From positions 1 to 64,000 of the forward strand of contig NZ_UYZY01000001.1 in the NCBI RefSeq assembly GCF_900626075.1: a stretch of DNA of 64,000 nt, read 5' to 3'. The DNA is from Clostridium transplantifaecale. GTDB lineage: Bacteria; Bacillota; Clostridia; Lachnospirales; Lachnospiraceae. Every line of letters begins with the position of its first letter. Position 1 is the stretch's first letter. The notes under the pieces were generated by a model that was given only the letters and a program-made list of their open reading frames with translations, did no database searches and was not told the DNA's origin. Positions 17,582-25,817 of the stretch are shown piece after piece. The translations under genes were made by a program, and so were the position numbers.

Positions 17582-20253
17582 GACATAGAAGAAAAACAGC
17601 AGTATTGATGGTGGCGGCCACGCTTTCCATGAGTGTGGCGTCACCTGTCAGGGCGGCGGCTCCCCGTGTTCAGGTCGATGAGACAATGTATGTCAATATG
17701 GACTACTATGGAAAAACAACAACGGTCAACGTTGTGAAGGGCTGCAGCACAAACGGTGTGGAGCAGTACACGGATTACGGCATTTATGACAAGGTTGTCA
17801 ATATGACGGATAAGACGGAACCAAAGCTCGGGGACGGCAGCGTCACATGGCAGCTTCCGGAAGGAAACAAACGGTTTTATTATCAGTGTACAATGCCGGA
17901 GGGTTCGGTGGATCTTCCGTGGACCTTTGACATTTCCTACAAATTAAACGGTGTGGAGGCTGAAGCCTCCAAGCTGGCCGGGGCATCGGGACTGGTAGAG
18001 ATTAATGTGAAGGCATTTGCCAACAAAAATGCCAGAGCCTACTATAAAAACAATATGGTTCTGACCGTGGTGGTCCCGGTCGATATGGAGAAATGCTACA
18101 GCGTGGATGCCCCGGGCTCCCAGCTTCAGTCAATCGGCAATAATACGGTGGTTATGTTTGCTGCGCTGCCGGGTGAAGACGGGGACTATACGGTGCGTAT
18201 CGGAACCGATAACTATGAGAGCGTCGGCGTTGTCATGATGATGGTTCCTGGTACGGTGGATGCGCTTAATAACATTAAGGATTTAAAAGAGGCCAAGGAT
18301 ACCTGGCGCGAAGATGGGGATAAAATGTACGACAGCATGAATGAGCTGCTGCGTTCGATGGAGGCCATGAAGACCGATGTAACCCAGGTCAGGGGCGGAC
18401 TGAACTCCCTCGACAATGCCAGAGGACAGATAAACGGAAACAGAAAGCAGATTGAGGCCCTTTCCACCCAGGCACTGAATGATTTGGCCTCGGTGACGGA
18501 ACAGACGTCGAAGGTGATTCCATACCTGGAAACAGCCAGAAGCGCGGTAACCGATATCAATGCAAATATGGATGCCATTTATAATACGATGGAAGACACC
18601 CAGGATGAACTGGACCGTCTGTACGACCGCCTGGGCGGGCTTAAGAGCTCCTTAAACTCCATATCGGATCGGATCAGCCAGGGAATTACGCCGGAAGAGC
18701 AGAAGCAGCTGGCGGACGCAATCACCCAGCAGACGGCGGAAATCCAGCAGATACTTGAAATCCTGGGCGGACAGCTGGGAGGAAGCGGAAGCGCTTACAA
18801 TCTGGCGGCCGCGGACCTTGAGGAGCTGGAAGAAAGCCTGGAATCGGCGGATTCCTTCCGTTATAACAGAAAGAAAAAGGCAGAAGACGCTTCTGACAGT
18901 TCCGGTGCAGTAGATAACTCCGGCGCTGCCAATAATGCAGGGACAGCCGACAAAAACAGCGCGGCGGATGACTCCGGTTCCGCCAATAATACAGGAACAG
19001 CCGACAAAAACGGAGCCGCGGATAACTCCGGTTCCGCCAATAATACAGGAACAGCCGACAAAAACGATGCTGCGGATAACCCCGGCTCTGCAAATAACGC
19101 AGATGCATCCGATCTTCCCAATTCTGCCAATGAGGCTGATACAGCTGATAAAACGGAGTCGTCCGGCACATCCAATACGGCTGATAAATCAAGTACGGCC
19201 GATAAATCAAGTACGGCCGACAAGCCGGGTTTTGCAGACGGCGCAGATTCGGCAGCCGATCCAAAAGATACAAAAACTCCGGAAGCCGGTTCCGGCGGGG
19301 ACGCAGATGTTCAGGCTTTTGGCGCGGCGGCGGACATTCAGGCTTTTGGAACGGAAGCGGATATGAATGCGCTTTCGGGCGGCCCTTCCGGCCTTCCGGG
19401 AAGCGGCGGTGTAAGTGACGATGATTTTGAGACATGGAGCGAAGAACTGGATCCTTACGCAGACAACGTGGAGGAAGTTCTCCAGTCACTTTCGGGAACG
19501 TCTTATCCGGCCGAGGCCGGAGCTATTCTCCAGAAAATCCAGGCCATGATTGGCGACGGCACGGCAGTACAGCAGTCGGCGGGCCAGGTAATTGGAAAGA
19601 TTAATGCAGTGTGCAGCGACGTGGGGAATGTCGGTTCCAAGACGGCATCCACCGTATCAGCTCTCAGAAGCGTTACGGATGAACTGATCAATCTTTTAGA
19701 CGACACCAGAGTCCTGATCGACACTACGGACAGTTATGTTCCCTCCATGCTGGATGCGCTTTCGGACACGCAGGAACTGATGAACCGCCTGACCAGGGCA
19801 ATGGGCAGCACGCATGATATGCTGAGCCTTGTCAACTCCACGATGATAGCCGCAGGCGATTCTCTCGACGCAGGCACGAAGAACAGCCTGGAAGGCCTTC
19901 AGGGGCTGCTTGATAAGAGCCTGGCCACGCTCGACAGCATCACATCGGTGAGGACGGCAAGCGAGGGAATGAAGGATACTCTGGACGAACAGCTGGATAA
20001 GTATGAGGATGAAAATAACTTCCTGAACATGGATCCGGAGGCCGATAAGATTTCCTTTACCTCTTCTAAAAACCCGTCACCCCACAGTCTGCAGATCATA
20101 CTCAGGACAGACGAAATAAACGATGACGACGAAGCCACCGACATTTCCGATATGGAAGATGCGGAGAACGAGGAAGCAGGCCCGTTTACCAGGATGTGGA
20201 GAGTGATTACAAAAATATTCCATGCAGTGATCGATATTTTTACAAACAGATAA
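17578..20253 (+). CDS. large exported coiled-coil protein, MMPL partner
   Basis: An 891-residue protein without a firm family assignment; similar proteins accompany MMPL transporters in Firmicutes and recall YhgE/Pip proteins. A signal peptide (TAVLMVAATLSMSVASPVRAAA) leads to a beta-rich domain (residues 30-220), long helical segments (220-400 and 620-800, rich in heptads), a low-complexity Asn/Ala/Asp/Lys insert with tandem repeats (about 430-590), and a C-terminal amphipathic segment (FTRMWRVITKIFHAVIDIFTNR). No clear membrane helix is left after the signal, unlike YhgE. It begins at ATG 17578 inside the MMPL stop (ATGA), so the two are probably made in equal amounts. Confidence 0.8.
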   Translation: MRHRRKTAVLMVAATLSMSVASPVRAAAPRVQVDETMYVNMDYYGKTTTVNVVKGCSTNGVEQYTDYGIYDKVVNMTDKTEPKLGDGSVTWQLPEGNKRFYYQCTMPEGSVDLPWTFDISYKLNGVEAEASKLAGASGLVEINVKAFANKNARAYYKNNMVLTVVVPVDMEKCYSVDAPGSQLQSIGNNTVVMFAALPGEDGDYTVRIGTDNYESVGVVMMMVPGTVDALNNIKDLKEAKDTWREDGDKMYDSMNELLRSMEAMKTDVTQVRGGLNSLDNARGQINGNRKQIEALSTQALNDLASVTEQTSKVIPYLETARSAVTDINANMDAIYNTMEDTQDELDRLYDRLGGLKSSLNSISDRISQGITPEEQKQLADAITQQTAEIQQILEILGGQLGGSGSAYNLAAADLEELEESLESADSFRYNRKKKAEDASDSSGAVDNSGAANNAGTADKNSAADDSGSANNTGTADKNGAADNSGSANNTGTADKNDAADNPGSANNADASDLPNSANEADTADKTESSGTSNTADKSSTADKSSTADKPGFADGADSAADPKDTKTPEAGSGGDADVQAFGAAADIQAFGTEADMNALSGGPSGLPGSGGVSDDDFETWSEELDPYADNVEEVLQSLSGTSYPAEAGAILQKIQAMIGDGTAVQQSAGQVIGKINAVCSDVGNVGSKTASTVSALRSVTDELINLLDDTRVLIDTTDSYVPSMLDALSDTQELMNRLTRAMGSTHDMLSLVNSTMIAAGDSLDAGTKNSLEGLQGLLDKSLATLDSITSVRTASEGMKDTLDEQLDKYEDENNFLNMDPEADKISFTSSKNPSPHSLQIILRTDEINDDDEATDISDMEDAENEEAGPFTRMWRVITKIFHAVIDIFTNR
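18913..19110 (+). repeat. 54-bp in-frame tandem repeat
   Basis: Three full 54-bp units start at 18913, 18967 and 19021, with a partial fourth at 19075. Each encodes an 18-residue unit of the type DNSGSANNTGTADKNGAA. Units two and three are nearly identical at the DNA level, which points to recent slippage or recombination. Shorter ADKSST repeats follow around 19180-19225. Confidence 0.9.
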
Positions 20254-20265
20254 TAGAAGATGCGC

Positions 20266-20303
20266 GGGAGGCAGCCGGAAAACGGATGCCTCCTGTTGGT
20301 TTT
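20266..20303 (+). terminator. probable terminator of the MMPL operon
   Basis: GGAGGCA at 20267-20273 pairs with TGCCTCC at 20287-20293 and a T-run begins five bases later (20299-20303). The spacing to the T-run makes it weaker than usual. Confidence 0.6.
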
Positions 20304-20375
20304 TAAGCAGAATTTGCTGTGGCCTGACTAATATTCATATGTCGATATTTCAAAAAAAATACCGAAATAAACTCC

Positions 20376-20403
20376 TTGCATAAAAACGGATGTATATTAT
20401 AAT
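20376..20403 (+). promoter_or_regulatory. promoter of the folC operon
   Basis: TTGCAT at 20376-20381, a 16-bp spacer and a consensus TATAAT at 20398-20403, about 125 bp upstream of folC. Confidence 0.65.
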
Positions 20404-20528
20404 AGTAAAGTAAAATGTAATTATCCGGCGGAGAAGAATTATGCCCCTCGCAGGATTCTTTCTTACAAGTACGGGCGGCTTTGCCGCATAAAGATAAAGG
20501 CCTTTCTGGCAGAAAGATGGTAAATAGG

Positions 20529-21905
20529 ATGAAGGAACGGAATATAGCTGTCAATGAGGCGGCGGAATATCTGGATCAGATACCGAAGTTTTCCAAAGAG
20601 AAGCACACTGTTGAGATGGTCAGGGAAATGCTGAGAATTCTGGGAAGTCCCCAGGATGATATGAAGATCGTGCACATAGCCGGAACGAATGGAAAAGGTT
20701 CCGTCTGCGCTTTTCTCTCCTCTGTTTTCAGGGAGGCCGGATATACGGCGGCCGTATTCACATCGCCTCATCTGCTTTCCATCACGGAGAGATTTGCCTT
20801 TAACGGTAAGGATGTGGACGACGAACTGTTCTTATATGCATACCGGAAAGTCCGGGACGCACAGGAAGAGTTTGAGAAGATAGGAGCGGGACATCCGTCC
20901 TACTTTGAGTTCCTGTTTTTGATGTTTATGGTGATGGTGAAGAAGTCACCCTGCGATTACGTAGTATTGGAAACCGGGCTTGGCGGCCGTCTGGATGCCA
21001 CAAACTGTGTGGAGCATCCCCTGGCAACCGTGATTACGTCGATCAGCCTGGATCACATGGAATACCTGGGAGACACGGTGGAAAAGATTGCCGGGGAAAA
21101 GGCCGGAATCATCAAACCGGGTGTCCCCGTAGTATACGATAATACATCGGCGGAGGCGTCTGCGGTGATAAGAGCCAAAGCGGAGGAGATGGGCAGCAGG
21201 ACCTGGCCGGTGGACAATACGTCCTACAGCGGCCTGGAGCTTGACGGCGGCCATCTGAAACTGATGGCAAAGCAGGCGGACGGCGGGACGGAGCATGCCC
21301 TCGATATCCCGTTTGCAGCGGAATACCAGGCGGTTAATTCCATGCTGGCCTTCCGTACGGCCGAGATCCTTGGAATTGACGCGGAAGTAATCAGCCGGGG
21401 TATTGGACATGCCGTATGGCCGGGGCGCATGGAACAGATTATGGAAAATGTATATCTCGACGGAGCCCACAACGAGGGCGGAATCCGCGAGTTTGCCAAA
21501 GCGGCCAGGGCGATCGCGGCGAAGCGCGGAGGCGGCAGAAGAATTCTTTTATTTGCCGTGGTTTCGGACAAAGAGTACCGTGAGATGGCCGAGATCCTCT
21601 GCCGGGAATTTATGCCGGACGTGCTGATCCTGACCCAGATCGAGTATGGACGCGGTCTGGATATCAGAAAGCTTAACGAGGCCGCCCATGACGCATGGAA
21701 GAAAGTGGACAGCCTGCTCGGACGGACGGAAGGCGCGGACAGGGCCGGCGGAGAGAGCGGCCATGATATACGCGTAATCCAGACCGTAGCGGAGGCGCTT
21801 AAGGAAGCATTAAGGGAGAAAAAACCGGAAGACACTGTTTTCTGTGCGGGTTCTCTTTACTTAATCGGAGAAATAAAAGATGTGCTGAGGAGGAATGAAG
21901 CATGA
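20529..21905 (+). CDS. folC: bifunctional folylpolyglutamate synthase/dihydrofolate synthase
   Basis: Mur-ligase-fold enzyme that adds glutamate to dihydropteroate and folates in the cytoplasm. Motifs include the P-loop IAGTNGKGSVCAFL (near residue 47), FTSPHLLSITERF, VLETGLGGRLDATN, and the C-terminal PGRMEQI...YLDGAHNEGGI. The protein is about 458 residues from ATG 20529, usual for the family. The start is uncertain: ATG 20517 and TTG 20481 are in frame, and no strong ribosome site decides. It overlaps the downstream 51-residue ORF by ATGA. Confidence 0.94.
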   Translation: MKERNIAVNEAAEYLDQIPKFSKEKHTVEMVREMLRILGSPQDDMKIVHIAGTNGKGSVCAFLSSVFREAGYTAAVFTSPHLLSITERFAFNGKDVDDELFLYAYRKVRDAQEEFEKIGAGHPSYFEFLFLMFMVMVKKSPCDYVVLETGLGGRLDATNCVEHPLATVITSISLDHMEYLGDTVEKIAGEKAGIIKPGVPVVYDNTSAEASAVIRAKAEEMGSRTWPVDNTSYSGLELDGGHLKLMAKQADGGTEHALDIPFAAEYQAVNSMLAFRTAEILGIDAEVISRGIGHAVWPGRMEQIMENVYLDGAHNEGGIREFAKAARAIAAKRGGGRRILLFAVVSDKEYREMAEILCREFMPDVLILTQIEYGRGLDIRKLNEAAHDAWKKVDSLLGRTEGADRAGGESGHDIRVIQTVAEALKEALREKKPEDTVFCAGSLYLIGEIKDVLRRNEA

Positions 21906-22057
21906 GTGACGAAGCGTTGACAATTGATTTTGATGAAGAAATAGAGCGTTTTAAACCCAGCCTTGAAGTGGAAGATATCGGCGAGGCAATTGTAAAAAGT
22001 GATTTAACAGACATGTCTGATATTATGATAGAACTTTTAAAGAGAATGAGAGAATAG
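21902..22057 (+). CDS. 51-residue acidic protein of unknown function
   Basis: A short protein, MSDEALTIDFDEEIERF followed by KPSLEVEDIGEAIVKSDLTDMSDIMIELLKRM, that starts in the folC stop codon (ATGA overlap) with GAGGAATGAAGC as ribosome site and ends 9 bp before the TPR gene. It is acidic and probably helical at both ends. The tight coupling on both sides argues that it is real. I do not recognise the family. Confidence 0.7.
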   Translation: MSDEALTIDFDEEIERFKPSLEVEDIGEAIVKSDLTDMSDIMIELLKRMRE

Positions 22058-22066
22058 GCGGTAAGA

Positions 22067-23620
22067 ATGGATCAGATGAAAAAAATCCGCCTTGTTTCCA
22101 ACAGCTTTTATAATGCAGGGCTGGAACTGGCGGGAAAAAGGGACTTATCAGGCGCGGTGCAGTATCTGCAGAAGTGCCTGAACCTGAATAAATACCATAT
22201 TGAAGCAAGAAATCTGCTGGGATTAATCTACTACGAGATGGGCGAAGTGTCGGAAGCGCTTGTGCAGTGGGTTATCAGTATGAATTTCCAGGAGAATGAC
22301 AACAGGGCGGACTATTACCTTGAACAGATACAGAGGAAGCCGGAACGCCTTGAACTGGCAAGCCAGAATGTAAAGAAATACAATCAGGCGCTGTTACAGG
22401 CACAGAGCGGCAGCGACGACCTTGCGGTGCTGCAGCTGACACGCGTCGTTGAAGCCAATCCCCGGTTTGTCAAAGCCCATCTGCTCCTGGCTCTTCTTTA
22501 TATCAGCCATGAGGATTATACAAAAGCGGGCAAGTCACTCTACAAGGTGTTAAAGATTGACAAGAATAACCCCAAGGCATCCTGGTACATGTCCATTGTC
22601 AAGGCAAGGACCGGCAAGGCCGAGATAGAGCGCAGGAAGATCAAGAATGCGTTTTCCCACAGGCAGATGCAGGATGACGACGTTATTATCCCGCCCAGCT
22701 ATAAGGAGAATACGGGATGGCAGTCTGTCCTCAACATCGGAGCTGGACTTCTTCTGGGAGCGGCCGTTATCTTTTTCCTCGTTATGCCTGCGGCTGCAAA
22801 AAAACTGAACAACGAGCATAATCAGGAAATTCTTCAGTATAATGAGCAGCTCAACCAGAAGAATGAAGAAATTTCCAACTTAAACAACAGCATCGTGACC
22901 TATAAAAGTGATAAAGATTCGGCGGAAGAACAGCTAAATAACTTCTTAAACAGCAATGAAAGCGTTGTCAATCAGTACAGTATCCTGGTAAAAATACTGC
23001 AGGCATACAGGAGCAACAATTTAACGGAGGCAGTTTCCCTCTATGCCGGATTTAACCCGTCCCTGTTTACCGATGAGACGGATCTGGCCATCGCTAATGC
23101 GATCAAACAGGATATTGAGACTAACGGCTATCAGACGCTGGAGGATTTGGCCTATACGATGTGGTCGGCCGGAAGAATGAGCGAGGCCCTGAATTATTAT
23201 CAGACCTGCCTGAACATCAGGCCGGACAATCCCAAGGTTATCTTTAACATGGGTATGATCAACCGTTCCCAGGGACAGGCCGAGACGGCCATCCAGCTGT
23301 TCACCCAGATTGTGACCCAGTTTGCAGATTCGGAATATGCAGGCAGGGCGAGAACCCAGCTTGCCGAACTGGCGCCGCAGAGTGAGGCGGCGGGAGCTCC
23401 GGGACAGACTGCGCCGAACCAGACGCCGGCTGCCACGGAACCGCAGGGCCAGCAGGGAACAGGCGGAACTGCCGGTACGGACGGAGCAGGAACCACCGCT
23501 CCCGAAACACAGCCGGAAACCGCGGCCGGAAATGCCGGAGAAACCCAAGCCGGCAGTGAAGCCCCGGGTAACGGCGGAGCCAGTGGGGAGAGCAGCGCTG
23601 CCGGTGAGGGGCAGGATTAA
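22067..23620 (+). CDS. TPR-repeat membrane protein
   Basis: A 517-residue protein with tetratricopeptide repeats in the cytoplasmic N-terminal half (residues 10-205, e.g. GAVQYLQKCLNLNKYHIEARNLLGLIYYEMG), one membrane helix (about 222-242, VLNIGAGLLLGAAVIFFLVMP), a coiled coil (about 245-300, NEQLNQKNEEISNLNNS), more extracytoplasmic TPRs (about 330-440) and a Pro/Ala/Gly/Gln-rich tail. It probably scaffolds protein complexes at the cell envelope. Partner and role are unknown. It is the last gene of the folC unit and is followed by a strong terminator. Confidence 0.88.
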   Translation: MDQMKKIRLVSNSFYNAGLELAGKRDLSGAVQYLQKCLNLNKYHIEARNLLGLIYYEMGEVSEALVQWVISMNFQENDNRADYYLEQIQRKPERLELASQNVKKYNQALLQAQSGSDDLAVLQLTRVVEANPRFVKAHLLLALLYISHEDYTKAGKSLYKVLKIDKNNPKASWYMSIVKARTGKAEIERRKIKNAFSHRQMQDDDVIIPPSYKENTGWQSVLNIGAGLLLGAAVIFFLVMPAAAKKLNNEHNQEILQYNEQLNQKNEEISNLNNSIVTYKSDKDSAEEQLNNFLNSNESVVNQYSILVKILQAYRSNNLTEAVSLYAGFNPSLFTDETDLAIANAIKQDIETNGYQTLEDLAYTMWSAGRMSEALNYYQTCLNIRPDNPKVIFNMGMINRSQGQAETAIQLFTQIVTQFADSEYAGRARTQLAELAPQSEAAGAPGQTAPNQTPAATEPQGQQGTGGTAGTDGAGTTAPETQPETAAGNAGETQAGSEAPGNGGASGESSAAGEGQD

Positions 23621-23669
23621 GAAAGACCCGGAACCGATTAAATCAAATCATATAAATAAAAACGATAGA

Positions 23670-23715
23670 AAGACACTACGGAAGATAAGAAATTACGCCC
23701 GTAGTGTCTTTTTTT
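23670..23715 (+). terminator. intrinsic terminator after the TPR gene
   Basis: AAGACACTACGG at 23670-23681 pairs perfectly with CCGTAGTGTCTT at 23699-23710, followed by TTTTT. Confidence 0.92.
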
Positions 23716-23784
23716 ATATCATCGGACTCATTCTTGTTCCGATAGGGATTTTTTATCATTTAAGCAGTCGAAAGGAGCATAAAA

Positions 23785-24126
23785 ATGCAGAATGAACTTT
23801 TTACCTATGAGGCGGATGGACAGGCGCTCATTATCCATCTGCCCAAGGAACTTGATCATCACAACTGCCGTAATCTGAAATATGAAACGGATCTTCTGTT
23901 GGAGGAGAACTATATTAATAAAATTGTTTTTGATTTCTCGCAGACGGAATTTATGGACAGTTCAGGGATTGGCGTTCTTTTAAGCCGGTATAAGCAAATG
24001 GAAGGCAGCCGGGGAACGGTGAGAATTTATGGGGCAGGCCCGAGAATTACGAGGATCCTGACAATCGGAGGAATTATGCGGCTGGTAAAAAAATGTGATA
24101 CAAGGGAAGACGCAATTAATGGATAG
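23785..24126 (+). CDS. spoIIAA: anti-sigma F factor antagonist SpoIIAA
   Basis: A 113-residue STAS-domain protein that releases sigma F from SpoIIAB in the forespore when dephosphorylated. The phosphorylation site is the MDSSGIGVLLSRY motif (Ser59/Ser60). Other family features are LPKELDHHNCRNL and ILTIGGIMRLV. ATG 23785 follows GAAAGGAGCATAAAA. It heads the three-gene spoIIA operon; the stop is 13 bp before the spoIIAB start I chose. Confidence 0.97.
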   Translation: MQNELFTYEADGQALIIHLPKELDHHNCRNLKYETDLLLEENYINKIVFDFSQTEFMDSSGIGVLLSRYKQMEGSRGTVRIYGAGPRITRILTIGGIMRLVKKCDTREDAING

Positions 24127-24139
24127 GGAGGAGAATAAC

Positions 24140-24634
24140 GTGAAGACGGGACAAAACATGCAGGAGATTCAGGAAAATATGGAGATAAAGGAACAGGAAA
24201 CGAAAAAAACGCTCAGAAAAGAATGGATGAAAATGCAGATCGAAAGCCGGTCGGAGAATGAGGAATTTGCCAGGGTGACTGTGGCCGTATTTATGAGCCG
24301 CATGGACCCGACCCTGGAGGAAATCAATGATGTAAAAACCGCCGTGTCGGAGGCGGTGACGAACTGCGTGATTCACGGATACGGAAACGGGGAAGGAATC
24401 ATTTACATAGAAACCGGCATCGAGGAGGACGAACTTTCAGTCTGGATCAGGGATGAAGGCAGGGGGATCGACAACATTGAAAAAGCAATGGAACCCATGT
24501 ACACCAGCGATACCAGCGGAGAACGGTCCGGAATGGGATTTTCCTTTATGGAGGCATTCATGGATCGGGTGGAAGTGGAGTCGGAACCGGGCCGGGGAAC
24601 TATGGTAAAAATGAAAAAGAAAATCGGCAGGTGA
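24140..24634 (+). CDS. spoIIAB: anti-sigma F factor SpoIIAB
   Basis: A 164-residue GHKL-type kinase that binds sigma F and phosphorylates SpoIIAA. The N-box is TAVSEAVTNCVIHGYGN, the G1 box is IRDEGRGI and the G2 region is SGERSGMGFSFME. GTG 24140 is preferred because GGGAGGAG lies six bases before it. Compared with the usual 145 residues the protein has a charged N-terminal extension of about 20 residues (QEIQENMEIKEQETKK); a start at an internal codon would remove it but no better ribosome site is seen. It sits between spoIIAA and sigF. Confidence 0.96.
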   Translation: MKTGQNMQEIQENMEIKEQETKKTLRKEWMKMQIESRSENEEFARVTVAVFMSRMDPTLEEINDVKTAVSEAVTNCVIHGYGNGEGIIYIETGIEEDELSVWIRDEGRGIDNIEKAMEPMYTSDTSGERSGMGFSFMEAFMDRVEVESEPGRGTMVKMKKKIGR

Positions 24635-24638
24635 CTCT

Positions 24639-25352
24639 ATGGATGAGACCATGAAACTAATCGAGATGGCTCACAACGGGGATAAAGCAGCCAGAGAACG
24701 GCTGGTAATGGACAACGTAGGGCTTGTCTGGAGTATCGTCAGACGCTTTACGGGAAGAGGATGTGAGACAGAAGATTTGTTTCAGATAGGGAGCATTGGG
24801 CTTATCAAGGCGATTGATAAATTCGACACTTCCTACGAGGTGCGTTTTTCCACTTACGCGGTTCCGATGATCACCGGGGAGATTAAACGTTTTCTCCGGG
24901 ACGACGGCATGATCAAGGTCAGCCGTTCTATTAAGGAACTGGGGATCAAGGTCAGCGTAGTGCGGGAGAGCTTGTCCGGCTCCCTGGGCCGGGAACCGAC
25001 CCTGGAGGAAATTTCCGACGCCCTCGGGGCCAGCAAAGAGGAGGTGGCCGCATCCCTGGAAGCCGGATGCCAGGTAGAATCCCTCTATGCTCCATCCGGA
25101 TCGGGCGAGGACAATACCTTGTCCCTGATCGACAAAGTGGCCGAAGAGCGGGAAGAAAACGAGATGCTCTTAGACCGCATGGTGTTGGGAGAACTCTTAA
25201 AATCCCTGGAAAAAAAGCAGCGTGAAATCATCGTTAGAAGATATTTTTACAACCAGACCCAGACGCAGATAGCAGAAATCCTGGGAATCTCCCAGGTTCA
25301 GGTATCACGGATGGAGCGGAAGATACTGAAGGAGATGAGGGAGAAGCTATGA
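24639..25352 (+). CDS. sigF: RNA polymerase sporulation sigma factor SigF
   Basis: A 237-residue sigma-70 family protein (SpoIIAC), the first forespore-specific sigma factor. Region 2 includes DLFQIGSIGLIKAIDKFD and VRFSTYAVPMITGEIKRFLRD; region 3 includes REPTLEEISDALG; region 4 includes QTQIAEILGISQVQVSRMERKIL. It lies 4 bp after spoIIAB. The next operon is spoVA, the same gene order as in Bacillus subtilis. Confidence 0.98.
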   Translation: MDETMKLIEMAHNGDKAARERLVMDNVGLVWSIVRRFTGRGCETEDLFQIGSIGLIKAIDKFDTSYEVRFSTYAVPMITGEIKRFLRDDGMIKVSRSIKELGIKVSVVRESLSGSLGREPTLEEISDALGASKEEVAASLEAGCQVESLYAPSGSGEDNTLSLIDKVAEEREENEMLLDRMVLGELLKSLEKKQREIIVRRYFYNQTQTQIAEILGISQVQVSRMERKILKEMREKL

Positions 25353-25356
25353 AGTT

Positions 25357-25522
25357 AGTTGAGAGGCGAGGACGCCTCTGAAAGACGGCGGACGGGGAAG
25401 TGGGTTGGATGGATGAGTCTTCAGTCCCGGATTCCCCACCCGCGACAAAACTAAATCCGGGACTGAAGACTCACAACCTCTTTCTCACCATCCCGAACCC
25501 CGACCGTCCCGGCGGCGTTCTC
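25357..25522. repeat. dispersed structured repeat, copy A
   Basis: Between sigF and the spoVA operon. A perfect 20-bp inverted repeat (25414-25433 with 25454-25473) encloses a 20-nt loop. The left flank (25357-25397, AGTTGAGAGGCG... to ...GGACGGGG) recurs in reverse orientation at the right end of copy C (49219-49260). The right flank (CACCATCCCGAACCCC and the reverse complement of GAGAACGCCGCCGGGA) recurs in copy B (48643-48755). No protein is encoded. It could be a non-autonomous mobile or structured-RNA element. Confidence 0.75.
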
Positions 25523-25560
25523 ATTTCTCAAATTTCCCCCACTTGTTTATAAATTATTGA

Positions 25561-25600
25561 ACAGAAATTTTTGATTCCGACAGGAATAAAAATTTCTGTT
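25561..25600. other. 12-bp perfect inverted repeat upstream of spoVA
   Basis: ACAGAAATTTTT at 25561-25572 pairs with AAAAATTTCTGT at 25589-25600 and overlaps the -35 region of the presumed spoVA promoter. It could terminate readthrough from sigF or serve as an operator; no long T-run follows. Confidence 0.5.
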
Positions 25601-25612
25601 TGAACCATACTA
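25583..25612 (+). promoter_or_regulatory. probable sigma-G promoter of the spoVA operon
   Basis: GGAATA at 25583-25588, a 17-bp spacer and CATACTA at 25606-25612. The -10 element matches the sigma-G consensus exactly and the -35 differs from TGAATA by one base. In Bacillus subtilis spoVA is transcribed by sigma G, which supports the call. Confidence 0.6.
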
Positions 25613-25649
25613 TCCGTAAACAGTTCATAGGAAAAGGATGTGAAGTGAC

Positions 25650-25817
25650 ATGAATCTTAGAAAAAAGACAGGGATTATTATATTGCTTTGCTGTATGGCT
25701 GCCATTGTGGCGGTAGTGTGGTATTGTCTTCTGACTGTTGGCCGTAATTCTTCCCATATTGACGGGACTTTTGTTAAGAATATTGAGATACGGGAAGAAA
25801 TGGAGATGGCGGCATGA
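25650..25817 (+). CDS. small single-pass membrane protein heading the spoVA operon
   Basis: A 55-residue protein: basic start (MNLRKKTG), one hydrophobic helix (IIILLCCMAAIVAVVWYCLL), then a polar tail ending IEIREEMEMAA. It has a GGATGTGAAGTG ribosome site and overlaps spoVAA by ATGA, so it is almost certainly translated. I know of no SpoVA subunit of this kind; it may be a lineage-specific accessory peptide of the dipicolinate channel. It lies 37 bp downstream of the sigma-G-like promoter. Confidence 0.75.
   Translation: MNLRKKTGIIILLCCMAAIVAVVWYCLLTVGRNSSHIDGTFVKNIEIREEMEMAA

Noticed and set aside
18913..19110. Possible CRISPR-like array
   Set aside because: The units are contiguous, in frame and have no variable spacers of regular length, so they are coding tandem repeats.
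18722..19489. Antisense open frames with LSAVPVLLAEPE- or Arg/Pro-rich repeats
   Set aside because: The repeats only mirror the 54-bp tandem units of the plus-strand gene; there is no start context.
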